Source of the DNA: Salinimicrobium flavum
GTDB lineage: Bacteria; Bacteroidota; Bacteroidia; Flavobacteriales; Flavobacteriaceae
Reading direction: 5' to 3'
NCBI RefSeq assembly: GCF_042684505.1
Contig: NZ_JBHULT010000003.1
Coordinates: 1 to 64,000, forward strand
DNA: 64,000 bases
The notes below the pieces were generated by a model. It ran no database searches. It saw only the letters and a program-made list of their open reading frames with translations, and was not told the origin of the DNA. How positions within the stretch are numbered: position 1 is the stretch's first letter; each line of letters begins with the position of its first letter. This document shows, piece by piece, positions 8,490 through 17,324 of the stretch. The translations under genes were made by a program, and so were the position numbers.

Positions 8490-9383
8490 TTATTTGGCAG
8501 AAAATTGTTTCGATACAATTTCGGCTTTCCTGTTCTCTGAATAGTCATAGAATCCTTCACCCGATTTCGCTCCAAGTTTACCTGCCTGTACCATATTCAC
8601 CAGTAAAGGACAAGGGGCATACTTCGGATTTTTGAATCCGCTGTACATGACTTCCAGGATGGAAAGACATACATCCAGGCCAATAAAATCTGCCAGTTGT
8701 AATGGACCCATAGGGTGGGCCATTCCCAGTTTCATTACCGTGTCAATTTCCTGAACCCCGGCTACGCCGTTGTAAAGCGTTTCAATAGATTCATTGATCA
8801 TTGGCATAAGGATGCGGTTGGCAACAAAGCCCGGGTAATCATTTACTTCTACAGGTACCTTGTTCAGTTTTTTGGAAAGATCCATGATTGAACGGGTGAT
8901 CTCATCGCTGGTGTTATAACCCCTGATGATCTCCACCAGTTTCATCACCGGAACTGGGTTCATGAAATGCATTCCTATGACCCGCTCGGGGTTTGACACT
9001 ACAGCAGCGATCTTTGTAATTGAGATGGAAGAAGTATTCGATGCCAGGATAGTATCTGCCGCACAGAACTCATCCAGTTGCTCAAAAATAGAAAGTTTAA
9101 GTTCCACGTTCTCTGTAGCAGCTTCCACAACAAGATCAGTTCCTTTTACACCCTCAGAAAGTTTGGTAAAAGTCGTGATATTGGAAAGGGTGGTTTTTTT
9201 GTTCTCTTCAGTGATCTTTTCTTTTGAAACCATGCGATCAAGATTATTTTCGATGGTCTTCATCCCTTTTTCAAGGGATTTTTCTGAAATGTCTATGAGG
9301 TGGGTTTTATATCCGAATTGGGCAAAGGTATGGGCTATTCCATTCCCCATGGTTCCTGCTCCAATAACTGCTATGTTTTTCAT
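8490..9383 (-). CDS. 3-hydroxybutyryl-CoA dehydrogenase
   Basis: NAD(P)-dependent oxidation of 3-hydroxyacyl-CoA to 3-oxoacyl-CoA. The 297-residue length is standard for the short, stand-alone form. It has an N-terminal Rossmann fold (GAGTMG, residues 8-13), the VVEAATEN segment, the catalytic His139 in GMHFMNPVPVMKLVE, the DYPGFVANRIL helix and the C-terminal GEGFYDY signature. In this organism it could act in butyrate, phenylacetate or branched-chain acyl-CoA degradation; the sequence alone does not decide. It follows the Gfo/Idh gene by 11 bp and belongs to the same transcription unit. Confidence 0.95.
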   Translation of the reverse strand: MKNIAVIGAGTMGNGIAHTFAQFGYKTHLIDISEKSLEKGMKTIENNLDRMVSKEKITEENKKTTLSNITTFTKLSEGVKGTDLVVEAATENVELKLSIFEQLDEFCAADTILASNTSSISITKIAAVVSNPERVIGMHFMNPVPVMKLVEIIRGYNTSDEITRSIMDLSKKLNKVPVEVNDYPGFVANRILMPMINESIETLYNGVAGVQEIDTVMKLGMAHPMGPLQLADFIGLDVCLSILEVMYSGFKNPKYAPCPLLVNMVQAGKLGAKSGEGFYDYSENRKAEIVSKQFSAK

Positions 9384-9394
9384 ATGTTGACTGG

Positions 9395-10354
9395 TTAAAA
9401 TGAATTAATGATCTGTTTTGCAACGCGCAGGGCTTTTGTTCCCTGTTCAAGACTTACCACCGGGGTTGTATCGTTCTCGATCGCATCAGCGAAAGATTCC
9501 AGTTCATCCTTGATCGCGTTGTTCGTGTTTACCTGTGGATTATCGAAGTAAATTTGTTTTTTAATGCCTTCGGCATTTTGAAGGATCATATCAAAATCTC
9601 CCGGCTCCTGTGGTGCGTCCTTCATTTTTACCACTTCGCATTTCTTCTCCAGGAAATCTACAGAGATGTATGCATCCCTTTGAAAAAAACGGGTTTTCCG
9701 CATATTCTTTAAAGATATCCTGCTGGCGGTGAGATTTGCCACACACCCGTTCTCGAATTCAATTCGGGCGTTGGCAATATCAGGGGTTTCACTTATGACA
9801 GATACTCCGCTGGCACTTATATTCTTTACTTCGGAATTTACAACGCTCAAAATGGCATCAATGTCATGGATCATAAGATCAAGCACTACCGGAACATCTG
9901 TTCCACGCGGGTTGAATTCCGCCAGGCGATGACATTCAATGAACATAGGGTTATCGATCTTGGACGTCACAGCCATAAAAGCAGGATTGAACCTTTCCAC
10001 ATGGCCAACCTGGCCTTTAACCTTGTGTTCTTTTGCTAAAGCCACAAGGGCTTCGGCTTCCTCTACGGTATTTGTGATGGGTTTTTCAATGAAAAGATGT
10101 TTCCCTGCCGTAATGGCTTTTTTTCCTGTGTCATAATGGGAAAGAGTGGGAGTGACAACATCTACTACGTCTACTGCGGCTATTAGCTCATCCAGGTCCT
10201 TGAAATATTTGTAGCCAAATTCTTCTTCTACCTTACGGCCGCTACTTTCATCTATATCATAAAAACCTACCAGTTCATATTTTTCAGATTCCTGTAACAG
10301 GCGAAGATGGATCTTTCCAAGATGTCCTGCGCCTAATACGCCAGCTTTGAGCAT
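9395..10354 (-). CDS. Gfo/Idh/MocA family oxidoreductase
   Basis: NAD(P)-dependent sugar- or cyclitol-type oxidoreductase of 319 residues. It has a Rossmann motif GAGHLGKIH at residues 8-16 and the family EKP motif (EKPITN, 90-95) carrying the catalytic lysine. The GFO_IDH C-terminal alpha/beta domain includes the DLMIHDIDAI histidine segment. The substrate cannot be read from sequence. It is the first gene of the eight-gene minus-strand run, with a consensus promoter about 20 bp upstream. Confidence 0.93.
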   Translation of the reverse strand: MLKAGVLGAGHLGKIHLRLLQESEKYELVGFYDIDESSGRKVEEEFGYKYFKDLDELIAAVDVVDVVTPTLSHYDTGKKAITAGKHLFIEKPITNTVEEAEALVALAKEHKVKGQVGHVERFNPAFMAVTSKIDNPMFIECHRLAEFNPRGTDVPVVLDLMIHDIDAILSVVNSEVKNISASGVSVISETPDIANARIEFENGCVANLTASRISLKNMRKTRFFQRDAYISVDFLEKKCEVVKMKDAPQEPGDFDMILQNAEGIKKQIYFDNPQVNTNNAIKDELESFADAIENDTTPVVSLEQGTKALRVAKQIINSF

Positions 10355-10371
10355 AATTTTCCCATTTTAAA

Positions 10372-10401
10372 CAAAAATAATATTTCTTTACCTAAAGCCA
10401 A
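10372..10401 (-). promoter_or_regulatory. Consensus Bacteroidota promoter of the eight-gene minus-strand unit
   Basis: On the minus strand, TTG (complement of 10399-10401) is followed by exactly 19 bp and TATTTTTG (complement of 10372-10379). This matches the Bacteroidota sigma-A consensus TTTG-N19-TAnnTTTG. It lies 17 bp before the ATG at 10354, so the leader should be about 10 nt. Confidence 0.8.
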
Positions 10402-10465
10402 TGCCAATTCAAAACTAATACCCCGAGAGATCCTGTTTTTTCTTTATCATGCGGTAATCTTTATG

Positions 10466-10473
10466 TAATTTTG
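10466..10473 (+). promoter_or_regulatory. Promoter -7 box for pcm
   Basis: TAATTTTG matches TAnnTTTG. Transcription should start near 10480, a few bases before the non-ATG start codons of pcm. The -33 region reads TTTATC, a weak match. Confidence 0.55.
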
Positions 10474-10492
10474 ACCCTCATTATTGACTACA

Positions 10493-11137
10493 GTGCGAAA
10501 GGATACCATCAAACATCAGGGAAAGAGACTACAGCTGGCAAGACTGGTGGCCGAAAAAGGTATTCAGGACGAGAAAGTTCTGGAGGCCATTCGAACCATT
10601 CCGCGCCATTTGTTCATGGACAGCAGTTTTGAAGATCACGCCTACCAGGACAAGGCTTTTCCCATTGCGGCAGATCAAACCATCTCCCAACCTTATACCG
10701 TAGCCTTCCAAAGCGAAGTGTTACAGGTTTCCAAAGGTGATCTGGTCCTGGAGATAGGTACAGGAAGCGGTTATCAAACGGCTGTTCTCTGTGAACTGGG
10801 AGCAAGGGTATATAGTATAGAAAGACAACAGGAACTTTTTAAAAAGACAAAGCTTTTCCTCTCAAAATTAGGATATCGACCACGCTATCTTGGATTTGGT
10901 GATGGCTATAAAGGTCTGCCGGAATATGCTCCTTTTGACCGTATCATCGTTACCGCGGGAGCACCTTTTGTTCCCCGTCCTTTATTGAGCCAGCTGAAGG
11001 TTGGCGGCAGAATGGTGATTCCGGTAGGCAAGGATTCCCAGGTGATGACCCTGTTTGAAAGGAAATCTAAAAACGAATTTCAGAAAACTGAATTTGGGGA
11101 ATTCAGGTTCGTGCCTTTACTGGAGGATAAGAACTAA
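10493..11137 (+). CDS. pcm: Protein-L-isoaspartate O-methyltransferase
   Basis: SAM-dependent methyltransferase that repairs isoaspartyl residues in damaged proteins. The length is about 214 residues. It shows the family motif QTISQPYTVA, SAM-binding motif I LEIGTGSGYQ and the FDRIIVTAGAP segment. The start codon is not ATG: TTG at 10484 and GTG at 10493 are both in frame. I chose GTG because MRKDTIKHQGKR begins where the family usually begins; TTG would add MTT. The gene is monocistronic and convergent with smpB. Confidence 0.92.
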   Translation: MRKDTIKHQGKRLQLARLVAEKGIQDEKVLEAIRTIPRHLFMDSSFEDHAYQDKAFPIAADQTISQPYTVAFQSEVLQVSKGDLVLEIGTGSGYQTAVLCELGARVYSIERQQELFKKTKLFLSKLGYRPRYLGFGDGYKGLPEYAPFDRIIVTAGAPFVPRPLLSQLKVGGRMVIPVGKDSQVMTLFERKSKNEFQKTEFGEFRFVPLLEDKN

Positions 11138-11197
11138 ATCGGTCTCAATAAACAATGCCGGAAGTTGTCTGGAAAAAGAGAAAAAGCACCTTATTGA

Positions 11198-11653
11198 TTA
11201 TTTATATTCCTTTTTGATACGGTCAAGTCGGCGTTTACTTTCCCGGTCCCTAATGGTTTCCCTCTTATCATAAAGTTTTTTACCCTTTGCCAGTGCGATT
11301 TGCATCTTGGCAAGGCCGCGGTCATTGATAAACAAGCGTAGCGGGACAATGGTGTTCCCTGAATTTTTTACTTCCTTTTCAAGCTTCCTGAGCTCTTTTC
11401 GGTTGAGAAGAAGTTTGCGGGCATGCTTCGGGTCGTGATTGAAGTATGTAGCATGAGAATACTCCTGTACGGTCATATTGATGACGAACAACTCACTATT
11501 TGAGAACTCACAAAAACTTTCAGCAATAGAGGCCTTACCTTCCCTGATGGATTTTATCTCGGTTCCTGCCAGTTTGATCCCGGCGATATAAGTGTCCAGG
11601 ATCTCATACTCGAATTTCGCTTTTCGGTTCTTAATATTGATATTGCTCTTCAT
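11198..11653 (-). CDS. smpB: SsrA-binding protein SmpB
   Basis: SmpB binds tmRNA and delivers it to stalled ribosomes in trans-translation. It is 151 residues with the family segments NRKAKFEYEI, AGTEIKSIREGKASI, LFVINM and a basic C-terminal tail ending DRIKKEYK. I chose ATG at 11653 (MKSNINIKNRKAKF). A longer in-frame extension to 11728 would begin upstream of the promoter box at 11660-11667 and carries no conserved sequence. Confidence 0.95.
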   Translation of the reverse strand: MKSNINIKNRKAKFEYEILDTYIAGIKLAGTEIKSIREGKASIAESFCEFSNSELFVINMTVQEYSHATYFNHDPKHARKLLLNRKELRKLEKEVKNSGNTIVPLRLFINDRGLAKMQIALAKGKKLYDKRETIRDRESKRRLDRIKKEYK

Positions 11654-11659
11654 AGAGCA

Positions 11660-11667
11660 CAAAAGTA
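11660..11667 (-). promoter_or_regulatory. Promoter -7 box for smpB
   Basis: On the minus strand TACTTTTG matches TAnnTTTG and ends 6 nt before the smpB ATG. Transcription should start at or next to the start codon, giving a leaderless or nearly leaderless mRNA. This also fixes the start codon choice. Confidence 0.65.
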
Positions 11668-11771
11668 AAAAGCTTTCTGCAATAAAGTGGGGTTTTAGGG
11701 AATTCTTAATGTTCTTCCTCATTTTCAAAGGTGCAGGAAATGTGTATTTTTACGCCGATTAAATCCATACC

Positions 11772-12512
11772 ATGAAAAAATTAAGCCTTTTACTATTGTT
11801 TATCCTGATGATCTCCTGCCAGTCAAATGAGGAAGAACTTACTGCAGACCGTATCATTGACAAAGCCATTGCAGAAGCAGGAGGGGAAAAATACAACAGG
11901 TCTATCATCGAATTCGACTTTAGAAAGAATCATTATACCAGTAAACGGGAGGACGGTCTTTTCGTATTTACCCGCACCATGAAAGATTCCCTCGGGAAGT
12001 TTAAAGATGTTTTGACCAATGATGGTTTTACACGCCACAGGGAAGGTCGCGAAGTGGAACTCTCAGACTCCCTCGCCACAGTGTATTCTGAAAGTGTAAA
12101 TTCTGTTCACTATTTCGTGCAGTTACCCTATGGACTTGATGGCCCGGCTGTGAATAAGGAGCTTTTAGGTGAAGACGAGATAGACGGTAAACATTATTAT
12201 GAGATAAGGGTGACCTTTAACCAGGAGGGTGGGGGAACAGATCATGAAGATGTATATATGTACTGGATCGAAAAAGAGAAATTTACCATAGATTATATGG
12301 CCTACAGATTTTATGTCAATGACGGCGGAATTCGTTTTCGGGTGGCAACAAACCCGCGGGTCATTGAAGGCTTGAGATTTGTCGATTATGACAATTATAA
12401 GACAGATGATCTTGATACCCCCCTTGAAAATCTTGATGAACTGTATGAAGCCGGAAAGCTAACCAAGGTTTCTGAGATCAAAAATGAGAACATTAAGGTA
12501 AAGCTTCAATAG
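11772..12512 (+). CDS. DUF6503-like lipoprotein
   Basis: A 246-residue lipoprotein with signal peptide MKKLSLLLLFILMISC (lipobox Cys16). The mature protein starts with an acidic stretch, followed by an alpha helix (ADRIIDKAIAEAGGEKY) and a mainly beta domain of the lipocalin/LolA-like type. This pattern fits the uncharacterised DUF6503 family of Bacteroidota. Location in the cell envelope is inferred from the lipobox. It is divergent from smpB and convergent with the histidine phosphatase gene, 3 bp away. No specific function can be claimed. Confidence 0.8.
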   Translation: MKKLSLLLLFILMISCQSNEEELTADRIIDKAIAEAGGEKYNRSIIEFDFRKNHYTSKREDGLFVFTRTMKDSLGKFKDVLTNDGFTRHREGREVELSDSLATVYSESVNSVHYFVQLPYGLDGPAVNKELLGEDEIDGKHYYEIRVTFNQEGGGTDHEDVYMYWIEKEKFTIDYMAYRFYVNDGGIRFRVATNPRVIEGLRFVDYDNYKTDDLDTPLENLDELYEAGKLTKVSEIKNENIKVKLQ

Positions 12513-12515
12513 GTT

Positions 12516-13046
12516 CTAGTTGATGTAAAGCAGCTGGCAACTCTTTGTGCCTTCTGGCGCGACCGTTACAATGAACAGGCTGCCGCTTTCTTCTTCTGAA
12601 ATGTCTGAATACCTGTTTTCTTCCAGTATCTGGTTTACAAATCTGGGATTGGTGTTGCTGTGCCCCACTATAAGGACGGTCTTGCCTCCTGTCTTAGACT
12701 GAAAATCCTTATCGAGCATGTTTTTTGGGTCGTAGAAGTTTACCATCTTTTGCTGTGTCTCTGCGATGATTCCGGCCGTTTCCCTGGTCCTTGCAAAATC
12801 TGATGAATAGATAAGGTCGAAGTCCACTTCTTTAAAGATCTCTGCCCACTTCGCGGCTCTTTCTTTTCCGGTCTGGGTCAATTGCGGGTCTTTGTTGGAA
12901 GGATCACTCTCATCCTTTTCTGCGTGCCGTATGAAATAATAGGTCGTCATTTCAGATTGTTGAATATCGTTTGAGGCTGTCTTTTTTTCTCCTTCTGAAT
13001 TTTCCAAAGGGAACAGGCATAGAACAAAAATAAGGAAAGCTGTCAT
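12516..13046 (-). CDS. SixA-type histidine phosphatase family protein
   Basis: A phosphoglycerate-mutase-like phosphatase. The catalytic motif is FIRHAEKD (His in RHAE), followed by SSDFARTRETA and the second catalytic His in VGHSN. The 176-residue form has a hydrophobic N-terminus (MTAFLIFVLCLF) that may be a signal or anchor sequence. A shorter start at MTTYYFIRH would give a cytosolic protein of about 144 residues. The first start lies 3 bp after the upstream gene's stop codon, which favours coupled translation and the long form. The substrate is unknown. Confidence 0.85.
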   Translation of the reverse strand: MTAFLIFVLCLFPLENSEGEKKTASNDIQQSEMTTYYFIRHAEKDESDPSNKDPQLTQTGKERAAKWAEIFKEVDFDLIYSSDFARTRETAGIIAETQQKMVNFYDPKNMLDKDFQSKTGGKTVLIVGHSNTNPRFVNQILEENRYSDISEEESGSLFIVTVAPEGTKSCQLLYIN

Positions 13047-13049
13047 TTA

Positions 13050-14150
13050 TTACTTTTTTTGAATGAATTCCATAAGGATCACCTGATTGAGTTGTCTTCC
13101 CATGGAATTGAAATTGTTATCTGAAATAAGAAGAATACTGCGGTTACCATTTGGCAGCACCGGGCCAAAAGTTATTCCTTCAATATTGTCAATGATCTCT
13201 TCGCTCAGGTATTTTTTGGCCCATTTAAAATCAAAAACCAACTCCTTTTTCGCCGGATTATAAAATGAAACAGTCAGATTATTTCGGTCAAGGGTATTGG
13301 TGCCCAGGCTGGCATCAACATCAAAGATTCTCACGGTATTTCCATTGCTGCCATGGCCGGCGGCAAACCCTCTTTCCAGGATCAGGAATTTATTGGGGGC
13401 ATATTCCAGCAGGTCAGTGACGCCATTTACGGCGAAATACAACCAGGGGATCTTTGCAATGGGCTCCAGGCGGTAAGGGAACTGGTGGGTAGCTTCCTTT
13501 TTTTGCAGGTCAAAGTAAGTGATTCTTACCGGTGATTTCGTTCTGATCAACTTAGGTTTGGGTCCGTCGGTTTTGAGAGGTAGTTCCATAGCCATCCAGA
13601 TGCCTTTTTGGTCAAAAGATCTGGCCAGTCCTTCAAAAGTTCCGTTGTTGCGCGGTTTTCTTTCACTTGCTGCCGCAAAGTTCTCCGGAATGGGAAAAGA
13701 TTCCAGATGTTCTCCTGATCCGGAAATGGAGAAGATCATGGGGTCCTTATCGTTGTTAATGGAGCCTTCACTGCTCAAAACGAAAGATTGGGTTTCAGGA
13801 ATGTATATGATCCCTTCGAGGTCCAGGTGCTGCTCCTTTAAAGCTTCATTAGTAATGTTTACCCGTATTTCTTCGGAAATGATCACAGTATCGATTTGTT
13901 CTCCTTCCAGTACGATATTAGCTTTGTATAACCGCGGATTTGAAGGCTGGTCACTCACCAGGTAATAGGTGCCGTCGTGATGATCTATCCCCGAAAGACC
14001 TCCCACCTTATTTCCGTTTATTTCAAGATCTTCAGCAATGACATGGTCATCAAGAAAACGTAGCTGGACATTAGCAGTTGATCCTATTTTGGAACTTTTG
14101 CATCCTACAAGGGTTGCAGCTAATAAAATAGTAGAGAGGAATCTTTTCAT
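13050..14150 (-). CDS. Esterase-like phytase-family lipoprotein
   Basis: A 366-residue lipoprotein (MKRFLSTILLAATLVGC, lipobox Cys17) with a beta-propeller-like domain of the phytase-like esterase family. Family motifs seen include GGLSGIDHHDGTYYLVSD, HLDLEGIIYIPETQSFVLSSEG and NNGTFEGLA. The family name reflects similarity to alkaline phytases; real activity is rarely shown. It is co-transcribed with the histidine phosphatase (3-bp gap), so the pair could act on phosphate esters in the envelope. Upstream, TATTTTTA lies 5-6 bp before the ATG, close to the -7 consensus. Confidence 0.82.
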   Translation of the reverse strand: MKRFLSTILLAATLVGCKSSKIGSTANVQLRFLDDHVIAEDLEINGNKVGGLSGIDHHDGTYYLVSDQPSNPRLYKANIVLEGEQIDTVIISEEIRVNITNEALKEQHLDLEGIIYIPETQSFVLSSEGSINNDKDPMIFSISGSGEHLESFPIPENFAAASERKPRNNGTFEGLARSFDQKGIWMAMELPLKTDGPKPKLIRTKSPVRITYFDLQKKEATHQFPYRLEPIAKIPWLYFAVNGVTDLLEYAPNKFLILERGFAAGHGSNGNTVRIFDVDASLGTNTLDRNNLTVSFYNPAKKELVFDFKWAKKYLSEEIIDNIEGITFGPVLPNGNRSILLISDNNFNSMGRQLNQVILMEFIQKK

Positions 14151-14167
14151 GGGGGTAAAAATAACAA

Positions 14168-14205
14168 TTTCTTAAGACCAAAATGGCAGTTTCTTAATAT
14201 CAAAA
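14168..14205. promoter_or_regulatory. Two 16-bp direct repeats, possible operator
   Basis: TTTCTTAAGACCAAAA (14168-14183) and TTTCTTAATATCAAAA (14190-14205) are direct repeats whose starts are 22 bp apart, about two helical turns. They lie between the divergent phytase-like lipoprotein and CsbD genes. The sequence directly shows the repeats; use as a regulator-binding site is inference. Confidence 0.45.
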
Positions 14206-14253
14206 CGACCCGTTTATGAGTAAATTACCTCTTTAACCAAAAAACCGATAGTT

Positions 14254-14439
14254 ATGAATAATGATCAATTAGAAGGAAAGTGGAAACAAATCAGAGGTGA
14301 GTTCAAGCAAAAGTATGGAAAGCTTACCGATGATGATATGACCTACACAGAAGGTAGGTTTGATGAAATGCTGGGGCGTCTACAGGAAAGGACCGGCAAA
14401 AGTAAGGAAGAATTAAAAAAAGAAATTGATAAATGGTAG
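14254..14439 (+). CDS. CsbD family stress-associated protein
   Basis: A 61-residue, highly charged protein that matches the CsbD/YjbJ family from end to end: LEGKWKQIRGEFKQKYGKLTDDD, then a second helix EGRFDEMLGRLQERTGKSKEE. The family is induced by general stress in other bacteria and its molecular role is not known. It is a single-gene unit with its own strong terminator 25 bp downstream. A two-copy direct repeat upstream may be its operator. Confidence 0.92.
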   Translation: MNNDQLEGKWKQIRGEFKQKYGKLTDDDMTYTEGRFDEMLGRLQERTGKSKEELKKEIDKW

Positions 14440-14464
14440 ACCATAGTCAATTGATATAAAAAGA

Positions 14465-14489
14465 AACGGCCGGGATTTTCCCGGCCGTT
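14465..14489. terminator. Bidirectional hairpin terminator between csbD-like gene and clpB
   Basis: AACGGCCGGG and CCCGGCCGTT form a perfect 10-bp stem with a TTTT-type loop. It lies between two convergent genes and can serve both. Confidence 0.8.
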
Positions 14490-14514
14490 CTCATTAATCA
14501 CCACTAATTGAAAA

Positions 14515-17118
14515 CTAACTTTCAGCGATCTCTTCCTGGTTTCTAAAGACCAATTGGTCATTAAAGGCATCCAGGAGAATGATGCTGTCTGTCTTGATAT
14601 TACCACTAAGTATTTCTTTGGAGAGTTTGTTTAAAACCTCCCGCTGGATAGTTCGCTTTACGGGGCGTGCTCCATATTGAGGATCGAAACCTTTCTCAGC
14701 GAGATTGGCAATGGCCTCCTCTGTGGCGTCAAGGGTAATTCCTTGTTTATCCAGCATTTTTTTAACTCCTTTGAGCTGCAGCCCAACAATCTCAATAATA
14801 TTCTTTCTATTGAGAGGAGCGAACATCACTATATCATCAATACGGTTAATGAACTCAGGCCTCACACTTTGCTTTAACAGAGCCAGCACCTCGGTCTTAG
14901 CACCTTCCATGGCAGTATCCAGATCTTTCAGATTCTCGAATTTTTCCTGGATAATGTGAGAACCTATGTTGGAGGTCATGATGATTATCGTATTCCTGAA
15001 ATCTGCCAGGCGTCCTTTGTTATCGGTAAGTCTTCCTTCGTCAAGGACCTGTAGCAGGATATTAAAGGTGTCGGGATGAGCTTTTTCGATCTCATCAAGA
15101 AGTACTACAGAATAAGGTTTCCTCCTCACCGCCTCGGTAAGTTGTCCGCCCTCTTCATATCCTATATACCCCGGAGGTGCTCCCACCAAGCGGCTCACCG
15201 CATGACGCTCCTGGTATTCACTCATATCTATTCGGGTCATGGCGCTTTCGTCATCAAACAGATATTCGGCCAGGGCTTTGGCTAATTCTGTTTTACCCAC
15301 CCCGGTGGTTCCCAGGAAGAGGAAGGAACCAATTGGCTTCTTCTGGTCCTGAAGTCCTGCACGGCTTCTTCTCACCGCATCACTTACGGCCTCAATGGCT
15401 TCTTCCTGCCCTACAACTCTTCTGTGAAGTTCGTCTTCCAGTTTCAACAGCTTTTCCCTTTCGCTTTGAAGCATTTTCTTCACCGGAATACCCGTCCATT
15501 TTGCCACTACTTCGGCAATGTCTTCATTGGTGACCTCTTCCTTGATCAGGGATTTTCCCTGCTGGTTCTCTTCCAGTTGCTGCTGAAGGACCGCCAGTTT
15601 TTCCTGTTCTTCCTTGATCTTTCCGTAGCGCAACTCGGCAACTTTTCCGTAATTACCTTCTCTTTCTGCTCTTTCGGCCTCCAGTTTGAACTCTTCAATA
15701 TTTGATTTTGAAGTCTGAATATTATCTACTACTTCTTTTTCATTCTTCCACTGAGCGTGAAGCTCATTTCGTTCATCTTTAAGGTTAGCGAGATCTGCAT
15801 GTAGAGATTTCAGTTTAGCTTCGTCCTTTTCTCGTTTTATGGCCTCCATTTCAATCTCCAGTTGCGTGATCTTTCTGTCAAGAACATCCAGTTCCTCGGG
15901 CTTAGAGTTGATCTCCATACGCAACCTTGAAGCAGCCTCATCCATAAGGTCAATGGCTTTATCGGGTAGAAAGCGGTTGGTAATATAACGTTGTGACAGT
16001 TCTACAGCCGCAATGATAGCTTCATCCTTGATCCTCACTTTATGGTGGGTCTCATATTTTTCTTTAATACCGCGAAGTATAGAGATCGCACTCTCTGTAT
16101 CGGGCTCATCTACCATTATCTTCTGGAAACGCCTTTCAAGGGCTTTATCTTTCTCGAAATACTTCTGGTATTCATCAAGGGTTGTTGCCCCAATTGCTCT
16201 AAGTTCTCCCCGGGCGAGCGCAGGTTTAAGAATGTTTGCCGCATCCATCGCTCCCTGTCCGCCTCCTGCGCCAACAAGCGTATGTATCTCATCAATGAAC
16301 AGCACAATATTGCCTTCACTTGAAGTTACTTCTTTGATCACCGCTTTCAGGCGTTCCTCGAATTCTCCTTTATACTTCGCACCGGCTATGAGAGCACCCA
16401 TATCAAGAGAATAGATTTGTTTATCCCTAAGATTATCAGGGATGTCTCCTGCAATGATACGATGGGCAAGACCTTCAGCAATTGCGGTTTTACCAACCCC
16501 GGGTTCTCCCACCAGCATAGGGTTATTTTTGGTTCTTCGGGAGAGGATCTGTAATACCCTCCTTATCTCTTCATCACGACCAATTACAGGATCCAGTTTT
16601 CCTTCCTCCGCCAGTTTGTTGAGGTTATTTGCATATTTGTTCAGGGAATTATAAGTTTCCTCAGCACTCTGGGAAGTGACCTTTTCACCTTTCCTAAGTT
16701 CTTCGATCGCCGCTTTCAAACCTTTTTCTGTAGCACCCTGATCTTTCAGGATCTGGGCTACTTTACTGGTTGAGGCAAAGATGGCCAGGATTATATGTTC
16801 CACCGAAACATATTCGTCAGACATCTTTTTTGCGATAGTTGAAGCTTCGGTTAAAGATCTCGAAGCTTCCCGGGATAACATGATATCACCCCCGCTCACT
16901 TTGGGGAAACTCTCCAAAGTCTTATCCAGGATCTGGTTGAAGAGATTCACGTTGATATTAAGCTTTTTCAGCAGGAAAGGAGTGACATTTTCATCCACTA
17001 AGGTAATCGCCTTGAAAAGATGCTCATTCTCAATTTGCTGATGACCTAGTTCCTGGGCCAGTTGCTGAGCCTGCTGTATCGCCTCCTGCGATTTTATGGT
17101 AAAGTTGTTCAGATTCAT
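14515..17118 (-). CDS. clpB: ATP-dependent chaperone ClpB
   Basis: Hsp100 disaggregase that works with DnaK to rescue aggregated proteins. It is 867 residues, the normal length. The order is N-terminal Clp repeat domain (1-145), first AAA+ domain with GEPGVGKT, a long coiled-coil middle domain (about 400-520, KITQLEIEMEAIKREKDE region), second AAA+ domain with GTTGVGKT, and a ClpB D2-small domain. I chose ATG at 17118 (MNLNNFTIKSQEA); a further nine upstream codons in frame are not conserved. I saw no CIRCE inverted repeat upstream. Confidence 0.97.
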   Translation of the reverse strand: MNLNNFTIKSQEAIQQAQQLAQELGHQQIENEHLFKAITLVDENVTPFLLKKLNINVNLFNQILDKTLESFPKVSGGDIMLSREASRSLTEASTIAKKMSDEYVSVEHIILAIFASTSKVAQILKDQGATEKGLKAAIEELRKGEKVTSQSAEETYNSLNKYANNLNKLAEEGKLDPVIGRDEEIRRVLQILSRRTKNNPMLVGEPGVGKTAIAEGLAHRIIAGDIPDNLRDKQIYSLDMGALIAGAKYKGEFEERLKAVIKEVTSSEGNIVLFIDEIHTLVGAGGGQGAMDAANILKPALARGELRAIGATTLDEYQKYFEKDKALERRFQKIMVDEPDTESAISILRGIKEKYETHHKVRIKDEAIIAAVELSQRYITNRFLPDKAIDLMDEAASRLRMEINSKPEELDVLDRKITQLEIEMEAIKREKDEAKLKSLHADLANLKDERNELHAQWKNEKEVVDNIQTSKSNIEEFKLEAERAEREGNYGKVAELRYGKIKEEQEKLAVLQQQLEENQQGKSLIKEEVTNEDIAEVVAKWTGIPVKKMLQSEREKLLKLEDELHRRVVGQEEAIEAVSDAVRRSRAGLQDQKKPIGSFLFLGTTGVGKTELAKALAEYLFDDESAMTRIDMSEYQERHAVSRLVGAPPGYIGYEEGGQLTEAVRRKPYSVVLLDEIEKAHPDTFNILLQVLDEGRLTDNKGRLADFRNTIIIMTSNIGSHIIQEKFENLKDLDTAMEGAKTEVLALLKQSVRPEFINRIDDIVMFAPLNRKNIIEIVGLQLKGVKKMLDKQGITLDATEEAIANLAEKGFDPQYGARPVKRTIQREVLNKLSKEILSGNIKTDSIILLDAFNDQLVFRNQEEIAES

Positions 17119-17324
17119 AGTCGTTGTTTTTTCTGAAGATAGCAATTCATATACCAGCAGGTTGGGGGAGACAAAATGGCTGGTTTCAGTAAGATTTTAC
17201 TGACTTTTTGTCTTATAAAGATAGTTCATTTTAAGCGGGCATTAAAATTCTTTTAGTGAAAAATTAGTCTTTAGTACCATGGAATAAGCACAAAGAATAG
17301 TAATTTTATAAAAAAGTAAAGATC

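Noticed and set aside
17119..17324. CIRCE heat-shock operator before clpB
   Set aside because: I looked for TTAGCACTC-N9-GAGTGCTAA and found no match.
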